The notes below the pieces were generated by a model. The model ran no database searches. It saw only the letters and a program-made list of their open reading frames with translations, and had not been told where the DNA came from. The position numbers and the translations under genes were made by a program. This document shows positions 7,628 through 16,161 of a stretch of DNA of 38,510 nucleotides, piece after piece (position 1 is the stretch's first letter; every line of letters starts with the position of its first letter). The stretch comes from an uncultured Cardiobacterium sp. (lineage in GTDB: Bacteria > Pseudomonadota > Gammaproteobacteria > Cardiobacteriales > Cardiobacteriaceae). The stretch covers positions 1 to 38,510 of the forward strand of contig NZ_CALIZP010000094.1 in the NCBI RefSeq assembly GCF_938028825.1, written 5' to 3'.

Positions 7628-9328
7628 TCATTGCCAGGGATCGTCGTCCATATGCTGCAAGAATTCCTGCATTTCTTTTGCCGCTTCGCGGATGAGGCGT
7701 TCGTCCTGGCTGTCGAGGGCGGCGGTGAAGAGGGCGATGCGCTGCCCGATGTACTGGCGGTCTTCGCCGAGGCGCTGGGTGTAGAGGCGGTCGGCGCGCG
7801 CCAGCAGGGTGCGGTTTTCTATTTGGTCGCGTGGGTGGATTTTCAGTTTTGCCAGTTTTTCGTGTGCCGACCGCAAGGCAGCATCGTCGAGGTTGACGCC
7901 GCTGTTGTGGATGGTGAGCTGGTGCGTGCTGCCGTCGGCGGGCAGGTGCACATCCACTTCGAGCAGGCCGCTGACGTCGTAGGTGAAGCGCACTTCGGCG
8001 GGCATCTGTTCGGGGTCGCTGTATGCGGGCAGCGGGATGTTGATTTCGCCGAGGTAGATGTTGTCGCGCACGAGCCGCGCTTCGCCCTGGTAGATTTTGA
8101 AGAGCAGCGCGTCCTGGTTGTTGTGGATGGGGTAATAGGTTTCCATGCGGCTGACGGGGATGACGGTATTGCGCTCGATGATGGGGCTGAACACGCCGCT
8201 TTCGTAGTGCTGCTCGCTGGTCTGGATGCTGGTTTCGACGCCAAGCGAGTAGGGAGCGACATCAGTCATAACCACTTCTTCCAGCGCCTGGTCTTGCGCG
8301 ACCAGCCCCGCCTGGATGGCGGCACCGATGGCGATGGTTTCGTCCGGATTGAGGCCGGTGGTCGGGAAGCGGCCGAAGAGACGCGCCATCGCCTTGCGCA
8401 GGACGCTCATCCGCGTCGCCCCGCCGACGAGGATGATGTCGTCCAGCGAAGCGGCGCGCACCCCGGCGTCGCGCAGGGTCTGCTCGATGGGCGCGCGGCA
8501 GCGTTCGATGAGCGGCGCGCAGCGGTTCTCCCAGTCGGCGGCGGTGATGTGCCAATCGAGCGTCTCGCCGCCCACGTTGAGCGACATGTCGGTATCGCCG
8601 CTGTTCAGCGCCTGTTTGGCGCGTTCGGCAGCGGCGTAGAGTGGGCCTTGTACGCCGCTGAGGTCGGCTTTGGGATGGGCGCCGCCGAAGCCCCGGATGA
8701 GCAGTTCGGTGAAGTCTTCACCGCCGAGCATGTTGTCGCCCGCGCTTGCCCGCACTTCCATGATGCCGCTGAACATGTCCAGCAGGGTCACGTCGAAGGT
8801 GCCGCCGCCGAGGTCGAGAACAAGGAATTTGCGCGCGTCTTCCCCCTGGTGCAGGCCGTAGGCCATCGCGGCGGCGGTGGGTTCGTTCAGCAGGCGGCGC
8901 ACGTTCAGCCCGGCCAGTTCGGCGGCGTGGCGGGTGGCTTTGCGCTGGGTGTCGTTGAAATAGGCGGGGACGGTGATGACCGCATCCGTGACGCGCGCGC
9001 CGAAGGCGGCTTCGGCATCGGCCCTGAGCGCGCCGAGGACGAGTGCCGAGAGTTCTTCCGGGGAAAATTCGTGACGGTGGCCGAGGCGGTAACGCTTGCT
9101 GCTGCCCATGTAGCGCTTGAAGGCGGCGGCGGTCGCCTGCGGGTGCGAGACGAGGCGCTCGCGCGCGGCGGCGCCGACGAGGATGCTGCCGTCGTCGTCA
9201 ACGCTGACCACGGACGGGGTGAGGACGCTGCCGAGGGCGTTTTTGACGAGCTGCGCCTTGCCGTCCTGCCAGTAGGCAACAAGGCTGTTGGTGGTGCCGA
9301 GGTCGATGCCGAGGATGGGGGTATCCAT
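7628..9328 (-). CDS. hscC: Hsp70-family chaperone HscC
   Basis: DnaK-like chaperone of the HscC subfamily, an ATP-driven protein-folding factor with a shortened C-terminus. The 566 residues (E. coli HscC 556, DnaK 638) hold the nucleotide-binding domain: phosphate-1 GIDLGTTNSLVAYW at the start, VPAYFNDTQRKATRHAAELAGL, NEPTAAAMAYGLHQ, phosphate-2 VLDLGGGTFDVTLLD, and the adenosine motif ILVGGATRMSVL. The substrate-binding part includes DVAPYSLGVET and NTVIPVSRMETYYP. The start at 9328 is fixed by MDTPILGIDLGTTNS; upstream codons in the same frame show no Hsp70 sequence. GGAG lies 10 bases before it. No J-domain or GrpE gene is nearby. Confidence 0.93.
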   Translation of the reverse strand: MDTPILGIDLGTTNSLVAYWQDGKAQLVKNALGSVLTPSVVSVDDDGSILVGAAARERLVSHPQATAAAFKRYMGSSKRYRLGHRHEFSPEELSALVLGALRADAEAAFGARVTDAVITVPAYFNDTQRKATRHAAELAGLNVRRLLNEPTAAAMAYGLHQGEDARKFLVLDLGGGTFDVTLLDMFSGIMEVRASAGDNMLGGEDFTELLIRGFGGAHPKADLSGVQGPLYAAAERAKQALNSGDTDMSLNVGGETLDWHITAADWENRCAPLIERCRAPIEQTLRDAGVRAASLDDIILVGGATRMSVLRKAMARLFGRFPTTGLNPDETIAIGAAIQAGLVAQDQALEEVVMTDVAPYSLGVETSIQTSEQHYESGVFSPIIERNTVIPVSRMETYYPIHNNQDALLFKIYQGEARLVRDNIYLGEINIPLPAYSDPEQMPAEVRFTYDVSGLLEVDVHLPADGSTHQLTIHNSGVNLDDAALRSAHEKLAKLKIHPRDQIENRTLLARADRLYTQRLGEDRQYIGQRIALFTAALDSQDERLIREAAKEMQEFLQHMDDDPWQ

Positions 9329-9359
9329 GTTGTTGTGCTCCGGGCGGAAAATGGCGCGG

Positions 9360-9388
9360 ATTATACAGCGACGGGGGCACAATGCCCG
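9360..9388 (-). promoter_or_regulatory. Probable hscC promoter
   Basis: Read on the minus strand, a perfect TATAAT (plus positions 9360-9365) lies 32 bp before the hscC ATG. The hexamer 17 bp upstream, CGGGCA at 9383-9388, matches the -35 consensus at only 3 of 6 positions. Confidence 0.5.
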
Positions 9389-9443
9389 CCCGGCGGCGGG
9401 GCAGGGGCAGTTTCCCGCTATCGTTGCGGCGGGGTAACATACG

Positions 9444-9468
9444 CGGCCGGTCAAGTGTTGGCCGGCCG
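9444..9468 (+). other. Inverted repeat upstream of the sulfatase-like gene
   Basis: CGGCCGG and CCGGCCG separated by 11 bases, just before the AAGGAG ribosome-binding site at 9480. There is no T-tract. It may be a leader hairpin or a regulator site; role unknown. Confidence 0.35.
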
Positions 9469-9490
9469 TTAATGACTGCAAGGAGTATCT

Positions 9491-10903
9491 GTGAATCTTT
9501 CCTGGAACCGGCAGATTGCGCTGCCGCCCTTTTCATTTCGTGCGTTGGCTTATGCCCTGGCGTTGCTTGTCGCGCCCAACGTGGCTTTTCTGCTGCTGGC
9601 GTGGCTGACCCATACGGCGCGGCCGCTGCTGAATCTGGATTATTTCGTCGCGGTGCTTTTGCTGGCGGCGCCGTGGCGCTGGACGCGCCTTGCGGGTATC
9701 GCGGCATTCTGGCTGGCCGTTCTGTTTGATGTGCTGATGTTCGTGATGCAGCTCTTCCCCTTCCTGGATTTGCGCGGTGCCCTCTATCTGCTGCCGTTTG
9801 TGCTGAAAGCGCCGTGGTCGTACCGGCTGCTCTGCCTCCTGGCGCTGGCGTATGTCCTCATCATGCCCCTCTGCCTGTGGCGGCTGGGAAAAAGGACCAA
9901 TCTCTACCACGCTTTATGGCTCGCCATCCCGCTGGCGGTGGCATCCTATTTCACCGGGCACCTGCAATATCACGAGCGCGGTTTGCAGACCAATCTCTTC
10001 GGGCGCAACAATTTCTTCTACGGCAAGAGCCAGTTCGCCTTGTACGGCAGGAGCAAGGAATTTGCCCGGATTACCGCCAACGATGTCGAAGCGGTGTTTT
10101 CCCCGCTGCAATTCGATCACGCTTCAAGACTGCTGGCACAACCGCCGTCGGCAAAAATCCTCTTTATCGTCAACGAGTCCTGGGGGCAGCCGAAAAATCC
10201 CGCCTTGCAGGATGCCGTGCTGGCAAAACTGGCAGCAGAACGCGACCGCTTCGACATCTGGCAGGTGGGCCATTTCCCCTTTGTCGGCGCCACGGTGCAG
10301 GGCGAAATCCGCGAGCTGTGCGTCTTGCAGGTACAGGGGCTGGCTCTGCGCCGTACCCCGGCGGGTCGCTTCGCAGACTGCCTGCCCAACCGCCTGCGGC
10401 AGCAGGGGTATATGACGGTCGCCCAGCATGGTGCCAGCAGCCTGCTCTACGACCGTTCCAGCTGGTACCCGAAAGCGGGTTTTGCGCAGGTCGTGGCGGC
10501 GGAACAGCTGATGGGCAAGCCGACCTGCCAGGCGTTCAACGGCGTCTGCGACAGCGCCCTGTTCGCGATCGTCAAGGAAGCCTTCGCCCATCACCCGAAA
10601 CTGTTCTTTTACTGGATGACGCTGACCTCGCACACCGATTATCCCGCCGAGGACTTGTTCAACCACCGCCTCGACTGCGCGGCCTACGGTCTGCCGGCGG
10701 ATACGATGCTCTGCCGCAATTTCGGCTTGCAGACGCAGTTTTTCGATGAACTGGCGGAACTGGTCCGGCAGCCGGAAATGCGCGGCGTCGAGGTGATTGT
10801 GGTCGGCGACCACCCGCCGCCGGTGATCAATCTGGGCGAGATGTTCAAGTATCTGACGGAACCGGGCGAAGTCGCCTGGGTTCATTTCAAGGTGAAGGAA
10901 TAG
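9491..10903 (+). CDS. Membrane-anchored alkaline-phosphatase-superfamily transferase (sulfatase / LtaS / EptA-like)
   Basis: A 470-residue inner-membrane protein with about five N-terminal helices (roughly residues 17-40, 47-62, 66-90, 97-125, 136-153) and a C-terminal globular domain on the periplasmic side. The globular part shows the metal and nucleophile positions of the sulfatase/phosphoglycerol or phosphoethanolamine transferase clan: ILFIVNESWG (E229), GATVQGEIRELC (T268, candidate nucleophile), DRSSWYPKAGF, TLTSHTDY (H381) and VIVVGDHPPP (D440, H441). Members move phosphoglycerol or phosphoethanolamine onto envelope glycans or lipids; the acceptor here cannot be told. The start is GTG at 9491 with AAGGAG five bases upstream. 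It is a single-gene unit closed by its own terminator. Confidence 0.75.
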   Translation: MNLSWNRQIALPPFSFRALAYALALLVAPNVAFLLLAWLTHTARPLLNLDYFVAVLLLAAPWRWTRLAGIAAFWLAVLFDVLMFVMQLFPFLDLRGALYLLPFVLKAPWSYRLLCLLALAYVLIMPLCLWRLGKRTNLYHALWLAIPLAVASYFTGHLQYHERGLQTNLFGRNNFFYGKSQFALYGRSKEFARITANDVEAVFSPLQFDHASRLLAQPPSAKILFIVNESWGQPKNPALQDAVLAKLAAERDRFDIWQVGHFPFVGATVQGEIRELCVLQVQGLALRRTPAGRFADCLPNRLRQQGYMTVAQHGASSLLYDRSSWYPKAGFAQVVAAEQLMGKPTCQAFNGVCDSALFAIVKEAFAHHPKLFFYWMTLTSHTDYPAEDLFNHRLDCAAYGLPADTMLCRNFGLQTQFFDELAELVRQPEMRGVEVIVVGDHPPPVINLGEMFKYLTEPGEVAWVHFKVKE

Positions 10904-10910
10904 CGGAGCA

Positions 10911-10937
10911 AGGGCGGGGCATCCCGCCCTTTACTTT
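10911..10937 (+). terminator. Terminator of the sulfatase-like gene
   Basis: 8-bp stem AGGGCGGG/CCCGCCCT, loop GCAT, then TTACTTTT. Its last base touches the stop codon of the convergent copper ATPase gene. Confidence 0.8.
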
Positions 10938-13522
10938 TATGCCCCGGGCGGCGGGGCGGTGCGCTGGATACGCAGGGCGTTGGCGGTAACGAGCAGCGAG
11001 CTGGTGCTCATGCCGAGCGCGGCAATCCACGGGGTGAGATAGCCGCAGAGTGCAAGCGGCAGGATGAGGAGGTTGTAGGCGGTCGCCCAGGCGAGGTTCT
11101 GGCGGATGATGCGTTGGGTACGTGTGGCCAGGTCGAAGAGGTAGGGCAAGGCGTCGGGACCGTTTTGCATGAGGACGATGTCGGCATGGGTCTGCGACAG
11201 CGGGTTGGCGCGGCCAACGGCGACGGAGACGGCGGCGCGGGCGAGGACGGGCGCGTCGTTGATGCCGTCGCCAATCATCAGGGTATGCGCGGGGTCGTGC
11301 GCTTCGAGCAGGGCGAGTTTGTCGTTTGGGCGCAGGTCGCCGTGGTAGTCCGTGATGTGGTAGCGCGCGGCGAGGCGGGCGACGTTGGCACTGCGGTCGC
11401 CGCTTGCGATAGCGAGGTGGTAGCGGGCGGCAAGCGCGGTCAGGGTTGCGGCGAGGCCGGGGCGTTCGGGGTCGCTCAGGCGGTAGTGCGCGCGCAGGGT
11501 GGTGTTTTCAGCGAGGTAAACGTGGGTGGTGTTGGCGGTATCTTCGTCTGTGTCCGGGATGGGGGATTGTCGGCGGGCGTAATTTTCTTGCAGGCGTCTT
11601 CCGGTATTAATGGCATAGCCACAGTGGCGTTTGGGGACAGTGGAAGGGTGGACGCTGGCAGCCGCGCCAGTGTCGGTCTCGCCGTACGGGATGCCCTCTC
11701 CCCCGTCCCCTTTTTCGTCCTGCGGGCGGGCTGTTCCAGTCCCACGGGGAAGGGGGATGGAGACACCATTTTCCTGCATGTAAGCGGCGCTGCCGATATG
11801 CCAGCGGCTGCCCTGCCAGTCGCCGCTGACGCCTTTGCCGCTGTGCTGGGTGATGTTCGTCATGGGCAGGGTGGCGGTTTCCTGGCGGCTGAAGTACCAG
11901 GCGACGGGGTGGGTGCTGTTGGTTTCGAGGGTTTTGGCGATGGCGAGCAGGATGTGCGGGTCGGCGTCGCCATAGGTTTCGCCTGCGCGCAGTTGGTATT
12001 TGCCGACGGTCAGGGTGCCGGTTTTGTCGAAGAGGATGCGCTTGATGCGGGTGAGGCAGTCGAGGGTGTCGCTGTTTTTGATGAGGATGGCGTGTTTGTG
12101 CGCGTGGTTGAGCGCGGCGGTGAGCACGGTCGGCGTCGCCAGCGATAGTGCGCAGGGGCAGGTGGCGACAAGTACGGCGAGGGCGATGTCGAAGGCGCGC
12201 GCGGGCGCTATCCACTGCCAGATGAGGTAACCGGCGGCGGCGAGGATGAGTACGGCAAGGATGGTATGGCGGGCGAGGGTTTCGTTGCGGTCTATCTGCG
12301 GCGAGCGGTGCTGTTCGGCGCGGGCGCTGATGCGGCGGATGGCGGCGAGGGTGGTTTGTTGTCCGGTTTGGGTGACGCGGATGTCGAGCGGACTTGCCAG
12401 GTTGGTGCTGCCGGCGAGGACGGTGTCGCCCGCCTGTTTGTATTGCGGGGTGCTTTCGCCGCTTAACATGCTTTCGTCCACGCGGCTGGTGCCCGCTTCG
12501 ATGCGTCCGTCCACGGGGATGGTGTGCGTCGGCAGGACGCGGATGTGGTCATCCACGCGGATGGCGGGCAACGGTACGAGGCGGTATTCGCCGTCGGCCG
12601 CGCGTTGGTACACGGCGTCAGGCAGAAGACGGGCAAAGTGGTGCTGGTTGTGGCGGGCACGGCGGCGGGTGTGCGCTTCGAGGGTGCGGCTGATGGTGAT
12701 GAAGAAGATGAACATGGTGACGCCGTCGTAGTAGATTTCGCCGTGGCCGAGGAGGGTGTGGTAGAGGCTGGCGAGCCACGCCCCCGCGCAGGCGATGGCG
12801 ATGGGTACATCCATATTAAGGCGGCGCTGTTTGAGGGCGAGCCAGGTGTTTTTCAGGAAGGGGTAGCCGGCGTAGAGCATGATCGGGGCGCTGGTGAGCG
12901 CGCTGATCCAGCGCAGCAGTTGTTCGTATTCGCGCTCGATGCCGAGCCAGGCGCCGGTGTAGAGGCCGGTCGCGAACATCATCACCTGCATCATGCCGAG
13001 GCCGGCGACGATGAGGCGCAGCAGGTCGTGGTTGCGGCGGCGGTGGTCGCGGCGCTCTTCCTGGTCGGGCGTGGTGAGGTTCGGGGTGTAACCGAGGTCG
13101 GCGATGGTGGCGAGGATGGCCGAGAGTGGGGTGTCGCGCCAGCGGATTTCGGCGCGCCCTGTCGTCAGGTTGATGTGGGTGTGGGTGATGCCGTGCGCGC
13201 GTTCGAGGGCGCGGCTGATGAGCCAGGTGCAGGCGGCGCAGTGCAGGCCGTCGATGTAGAGGTGGATTTCGTTATTTTCGCCGTCGTGATAGGTGTACTG
13301 GGCGGCGATGTCGGGCAGGTCGTAGGCTTGCCAGTGGCTGTGGTCGTAGGCGGTATCAGGCCGGGGCGCGGGATGGTCGCGCACGGTGTAGTACTGGTCG
13401 AGGTGGTGCGCGCTGATGATGGCGGCGACGGCACGGCAGGCGGTGCAGCAGTAGGCATGGCCGGCGTCGTCATGGATGTCGGTGCCGGCAAGGATAGGCC
13501 GGTGGCAGTGGTAGCAGGTCAT
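10937..13522 (-). CDS. CcoI/FixI-type copper-transporting P1B ATPase with an in-frame insertion
   Basis: Inner-membrane P1B-type ATPase that pumps Cu(I) outward, in this subgroup for assembly of cbb3 cytochrome oxidase. Residues 1-30 form a Cys-rich metal-binding head (C3, C6, C25, C26, C29), followed by a heavy-metal domain with GLHCAAC (C95, C98), about eight membrane helices, VDESMLSGEST, the CPC ion motif (455-457), the phosphorylation motif DKTGT (D499), an HP dipeptide near 538 and GDGINDAP in the hinge. The start is set by the MTCYHC head; the frame stays open into comEC. The 861 residues exceed the usual 800 or so because residues 584-645 in the nucleotide-binding domain are a low-complexity insertion (see the separate entry). 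No ccoNOPQ genes are in the window. Confidence 0.9.
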   Translation of the reverse strand: MTCYHCHRPILAGTDIHDDAGHAYCCTACRAVAAIISAHHLDQYYTVRDHPAPRPDTAYDHSHWQAYDLPDIAAQYTYHDGENNEIHLYIDGLHCAACTWLISRALERAHGITHTHINLTTGRAEIRWRDTPLSAILATIADLGYTPNLTTPDQEERRDHRRRNHDLLRLIVAGLGMMQVMMFATGLYTGAWLGIEREYEQLLRWISALTSAPIMLYAGYPFLKNTWLALKQRRLNMDVPIAIACAGAWLASLYHTLLGHGEIYYDGVTMFIFFITISRTLEAHTRRRARHNQHHFARLLPDAVYQRAADGEYRLVPLPAIRVDDHIRVLPTHTIPVDGRIEAGTSRVDESMLSGESTPQYKQAGDTVLAGSTNLASPLDIRVTQTGQQTTLAAIRRISARAEQHRSPQIDRNETLARHTILAVLILAAAGYLIWQWIAPARAFDIALAVLVATCPCALSLATPTVLTAALNHAHKHAILIKNSDTLDCLTRIKRILFDKTGTLTVGKYQLRAGETYGDADPHILLAIAKTLETNSTHPVAWYFSRQETATLPMTNITQHSGKGVSGDWQGSRWHIGSAAYMQENGVSIPLPRGTGTARPQDEKGDGGEGIPYGETDTGAAASVHPSTVPKRHCGYAINTGRRLQENYARRQSPIPDTDEDTANTTHVYLAENTTLRAHYRLSDPERPGLAATLTALAARYHLAIASGDRSANVARLAARYHITDYHGDLRPNDKLALLEAHDPAHTLMIGDGINDAPVLARAAVSVAVGRANPLSQTHADIVLMQNGPDALPYLFDLATRTQRIIRQNLAWATAYNLLILPLALCGYLTPWIAALGMSTSSLLVTANALRIQRTAPPPGA
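11582..11778. mobile_element. 175-bp MITE-like insertion with 11-bp direct repeats inside the copper ATPase gene
   Basis: ATTTTCTTGCA (11582-11592) and ATTTTCCTGCA (11768-11778) match at 10 of 11 bases and lie exactly 186 bp apart. The enclosed DNA begins GGCGTCTTC and ends GGAGACACC, imperfect inverted ends agreeing at 7 of 9 bases. Insert plus one direct repeat equals 62 codons, so the ATPase frame survives. Removing it would join YMQEN directly to YARRQSPIP and restore a normal-length N domain. The inserted peptide is Gly/Pro/Thr-rich with no recognisable fold. No coding capacity for a transposase. Confidence 0.6.
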
Positions 13523-13637
13523 GGGGTTGGCGGGGGTGATGGGCGGAGCAGTGTATCGGCGCCGCAGCGCGGTTTCCATCCGGTTATTCCCATAACTGCT
13601 TGAAAAAATGCTGGTTCCCTCAGACTGCCGCATGGAG

Positions 13638-15554
13638 CTAGGGCAGGCGGACGCTGCCGAAGCGGGCAGTGCAGCCCGCCGCCGTTTTGCTGAACACCAG
13701 TCCCGCCGCGTTTGCCGCCGGGCAATAGGCGACGGCAAAGGGCAGGTCGGGCAGCGGCAGGGTGCTGTACACGGGTGTCTGCGGGTAGGCATCGAGCAGG
13801 GTAATGAGCGCCGAGGTGTGCCGCAGGTTCTTGCCGGTGAGGACGATGGCATCGGGCCGCCGCCCGCGTCGCCGCAGTTCCGGCAGCAGGTAGCGCGCGG
13901 CATCGTCGCGTCCGTAGTTGCGGTGGCGCAGTCCGGTGTTGACCACCAGCGTCTTGCCGCCAAAATAGCGCACCGCGCTGCCGTTCGGCGCGAGGAAGTC
14001 GGGCGGCGCGGCAAGAACGGCATGCAGGCTGATGCCGACGGCAAGCGCCATCCAGGCAAGCGGCGCGGCAGGCAGCCGCCAATACCACGGCGGGGCGGCA
14101 TCATCCGCCGCCCGCAGCGGGAAATCCCGCCCGCGCAGGCGGGCGAGCGCGCAGAGGACCGCTGCCGTCGCGCACAACCCGGCGGCGATGGTCGGCTGGA
14201 AGGCGGGTTGCCGGTACGCCCAGGCGGGTTGGGCAAGGGCCGCCAGCGCGTGCAGGAAAGTATCCAGCAGCCACACCGCAGGCGGCGCCAGCGGCGGCAG
14301 GACGAGCGCCACCAACGCCAGCACCAGCACCGGCGCCAGCCACGGAATCAGCACCAGATTGGCGGCGAGCGACACCACGCTGATGCCGCCGAACAACGCC
14401 CAGCCGATGGGCAGCAGCGCCAGCGTGATGAGCGCCTGCAACACCGGCCATTGCCACAGCGGGCGCAGTCGCCGCCACAACGGCGCGCTGTACAGAATCA
14501 CCGCCACCGCCGCAAACGACAGCCACGCGCCCGCTGTGCCGAGTTGCCACGGATTCACCAGCAGGATGCCGAGCGCCGCCAGTTTGAGCGCCTGCCGCCC
14601 GCCGCCCGCCTCCGGGCAGTGCCAGCACAGCGCCAGCACGGCGAGCATCAGCCAGGCGCGCAGTACCGGCGCGGCCGCGCCGGTGAGCATGGCATAGACG
14701 AGAGCGCACAGCAGCGTGCCGTGCAGGGCGAGCGTGTGCGGCTGCACCCCGCCGCGCCAACGCGGCGGCAGAGCGGCGGAGGCATGGCGCAGGATGAGGT
14801 AGAACAGCCCCACAATCAGCGCCAGATGCAGGCCGGAGATGGCGATGAGGTGCGTGGTGCCGCTACGGCGCAACCGGTTCTGCGCGTCTGCGTCCAGCCC
14901 GCTGCGGTCGCCGATGATGAGCGCACGCAGCCACGCCCGTTGCGCGGCGGGGAAGACGGCGTCGATGCGGGCGGCGAGGGCGGCGCGCTGCCGCACCGTC
15001 CACGGTACCGTTACCCCGTCAAGCGGCACCACCGCGCGCACCGTCGCCCGCCCACGCAGCCGCTCCCGCTGCGCCGACAGCCCGCCGTCGCCCGCTTTCA
15101 GGCGCACCTCGGCGCGCACCGCCTCACCGGGACGATAGGAACGGCGGGAAAAATCGGCGGCGGCAAGGCGGTCGCCGCGCGCCAGCGGGCAGTCGCCCGC
15201 GTCCAGCGTCGCCATGACGAAGCGGCTGCCGACGGGATAACCGCGCGTCGGGAAATCGGCGATGTAAAAGTCGGCACGGCAATCCGCTGCGGCGGGCAGC
15301 GGCGAGGTGAACTGCCACGGCGACAGCGTCCACAGCGCCGCCAGCACGGCGATGGCGGGGAAACGGGTCAGGCGGTGGCCGAGCAGCACCAGCGTGCAGG
15401 GCAGACACCACAGCGACAGCGGCAGGTGCCGGGCGAGAAGTATGCCGACCACGACTGCGAGCAGGGTCGCATCGAGCGGCGGGAGGGCGGTACGTCGCCC
15501 GCTGCTGCCGTCCGCCGTATGACCGCCCTGCCCGTCCCGCCCTGTGCCGCCCAT
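13638..15554 (-). CDS. comEC: DNA uptake channel ComEC/Rec2 family protein with a degenerate metallo-beta-lactamase domain
   Basis: Inner-membrane protein through which single-stranded DNA enters during natural transformation. The 638 residues show N-terminal hydrophobic helices, an OB-like DUF4131 region (about 85-190: RADFYIADFPTRGYPVGSRF...), the competence core with GDRSGLDADAQNRLRRSGTTHLIAISGLHLAL (the Rec2 signature ISGLH), many helices to about 500, and a short C-terminal domain. In that last domain the usual DTG is NTG (N539), and the zinc motif expected as SHxDxDH reads TGKNLRH (573-579); only the last His remains. The ATG at 15554 has AAAGGAG five bases upstream. The gene lies 115 bp before the copper ATPase. 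Confidence 0.88.
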   Translation of the reverse strand: MGGTGRDGQGGHTADGSSGRRTALPPLDATLLAVVVGILLARHLPLSLWCLPCTLVLLGHRLTRFPAIAVLAALWTLSPWQFTSPLPAAADCRADFYIADFPTRGYPVGSRFVMATLDAGDCPLARGDRLAAADFSRRSYRPGEAVRAEVRLKAGDGGLSAQRERLRGRATVRAVVPLDGVTVPWTVRQRAALAARIDAVFPAAQRAWLRALIIGDRSGLDADAQNRLRRSGTTHLIAISGLHLALIVGLFYLILRHASAALPPRWRGGVQPHTLALHGTLLCALVYAMLTGAAAPVLRAWLMLAVLALCWHCPEAGGGRQALKLAALGILLVNPWQLGTAGAWLSFAAVAVILYSAPLWRRLRPLWQWPVLQALITLALLPIGWALFGGISVVSLAANLVLIPWLAPVLVLALVALVLPPLAPPAVWLLDTFLHALAALAQPAWAYRQPAFQPTIAAGLCATAAVLCALARLRGRDFPLRAADDAAPPWYWRLPAAPLAWMALAVGISLHAVLAAPPDFLAPNGSAVRYFGGKTLVVNTGLRHRNYGRDDAARYLLPELRRRGRRPDAIVLTGKNLRHTSALITLLDAYPQTPVYSTLPLPDLPFAVAYCPAANAAGLVFSKTAAGCTARFGSVRLP

Positions 15555-15678
15555 TGCCGCTCCTTTCCCGAAAATGCCTCTGCCGTCATTGTAAGCGGCG
15601 CGGCGCGGAACCCATACCGCTTGCTGCCGCTGCGCGGCGAAGCGCTACAATGCCCGCGAATTTCCGCACGACCGACAA

Positions 15679-16161
15679 ATGCCCCGCATCGCCCTCACCC
15701 CCTGCGCAGCCACGCACTACGCCGCCCTCGCCTACCGCCTGCCGCCGCCGCAGGACAACTACACCCGCGCGCCGCAAGCATGGTTCGACAGCGGTTTCCG
15801 CCCCGGACAATATCCCGTCAGCATCCTTGCCGATGCCGCGCCGGTCGGCTTTTTCATACTCGACAGCGGCGCCAACAGGGCAGATTACAGCGACGATGCG
15901 CACGCCCTGCTGCTGCGCTCGATGTCCATCCACCCCGCGTGGCAGGGGCGTGGCATCGCCGCACTGGCGCTCGCGCCGCCCGTGTTGTGGGCCTATATCG
16001 ACCGCCACATCCCGGCCATCCGCCGCCTCGTCCTCGGTGTCCACCATGCCAATGCCGCCGCCCGGCGCCTGTATCTGCGCTGCGGTTTCCGCGACAGCGG
16101 CCGCACCTACCCCGGCCTGAAAGGCCTGCAATATATTTTTGAACAAACCCGCCCCGCATGA
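15679..16161 (+). CDS. GNAT-family N-acetyltransferase
   Basis: A 160-residue cytoplasmic acetyl-CoA-dependent acyltransferase of unknown substrate. The acetyl-CoA motif A reads SMSIHPAWQGRGIAALAL (Q89-G-R-G-I-A94), followed by VLGVHHANAAARRLYLRCGF, the motif-B helix in which NAAARRLYLRCGF is the typical GNAT ending. The N-terminus YAALAYRLPPPQDNYTRAP resembles those of small bacterial GNATs. It is divergent from comEC across a 124-bp spacer and its stop overlaps the start of the EamA transporter gene by 4 bases, so translation is probably coupled. Confidence 0.85.
   Translation: MPRIALTPCAATHYAALAYRLPPPQDNYTRAPQAWFDSGFRPGQYPVSILADAAPVGFFILDSGANRADYSDDAHALLLRSMSIHPAWQGRGIAALALAPPVLWAYIDRHIPAIRRLVLGVHHANAAARRLYLRCGFRDSGRTYPGLKGLQYIFEQTRPA

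Noticed and set aside
9444..9468. Terminator upstream of the sulfatase-like gene
   Set aside because: The inverted repeat has an 11-nt loop and no T run on either strand.
13523..14236. N-terminal extension of the copper ATPase into comEC
   Set aside because: The frame is open but its sequence is an Arg/Pro-rich shadow of comEC; the family head starts with MTCYHC at 13522.
13608..16142. 844-codon plus-strand frame covering comEC and the GNAT gene
   Set aside because: Gln/Arg/His-rich shadow; comEC and GNAT have real motifs in other frames.
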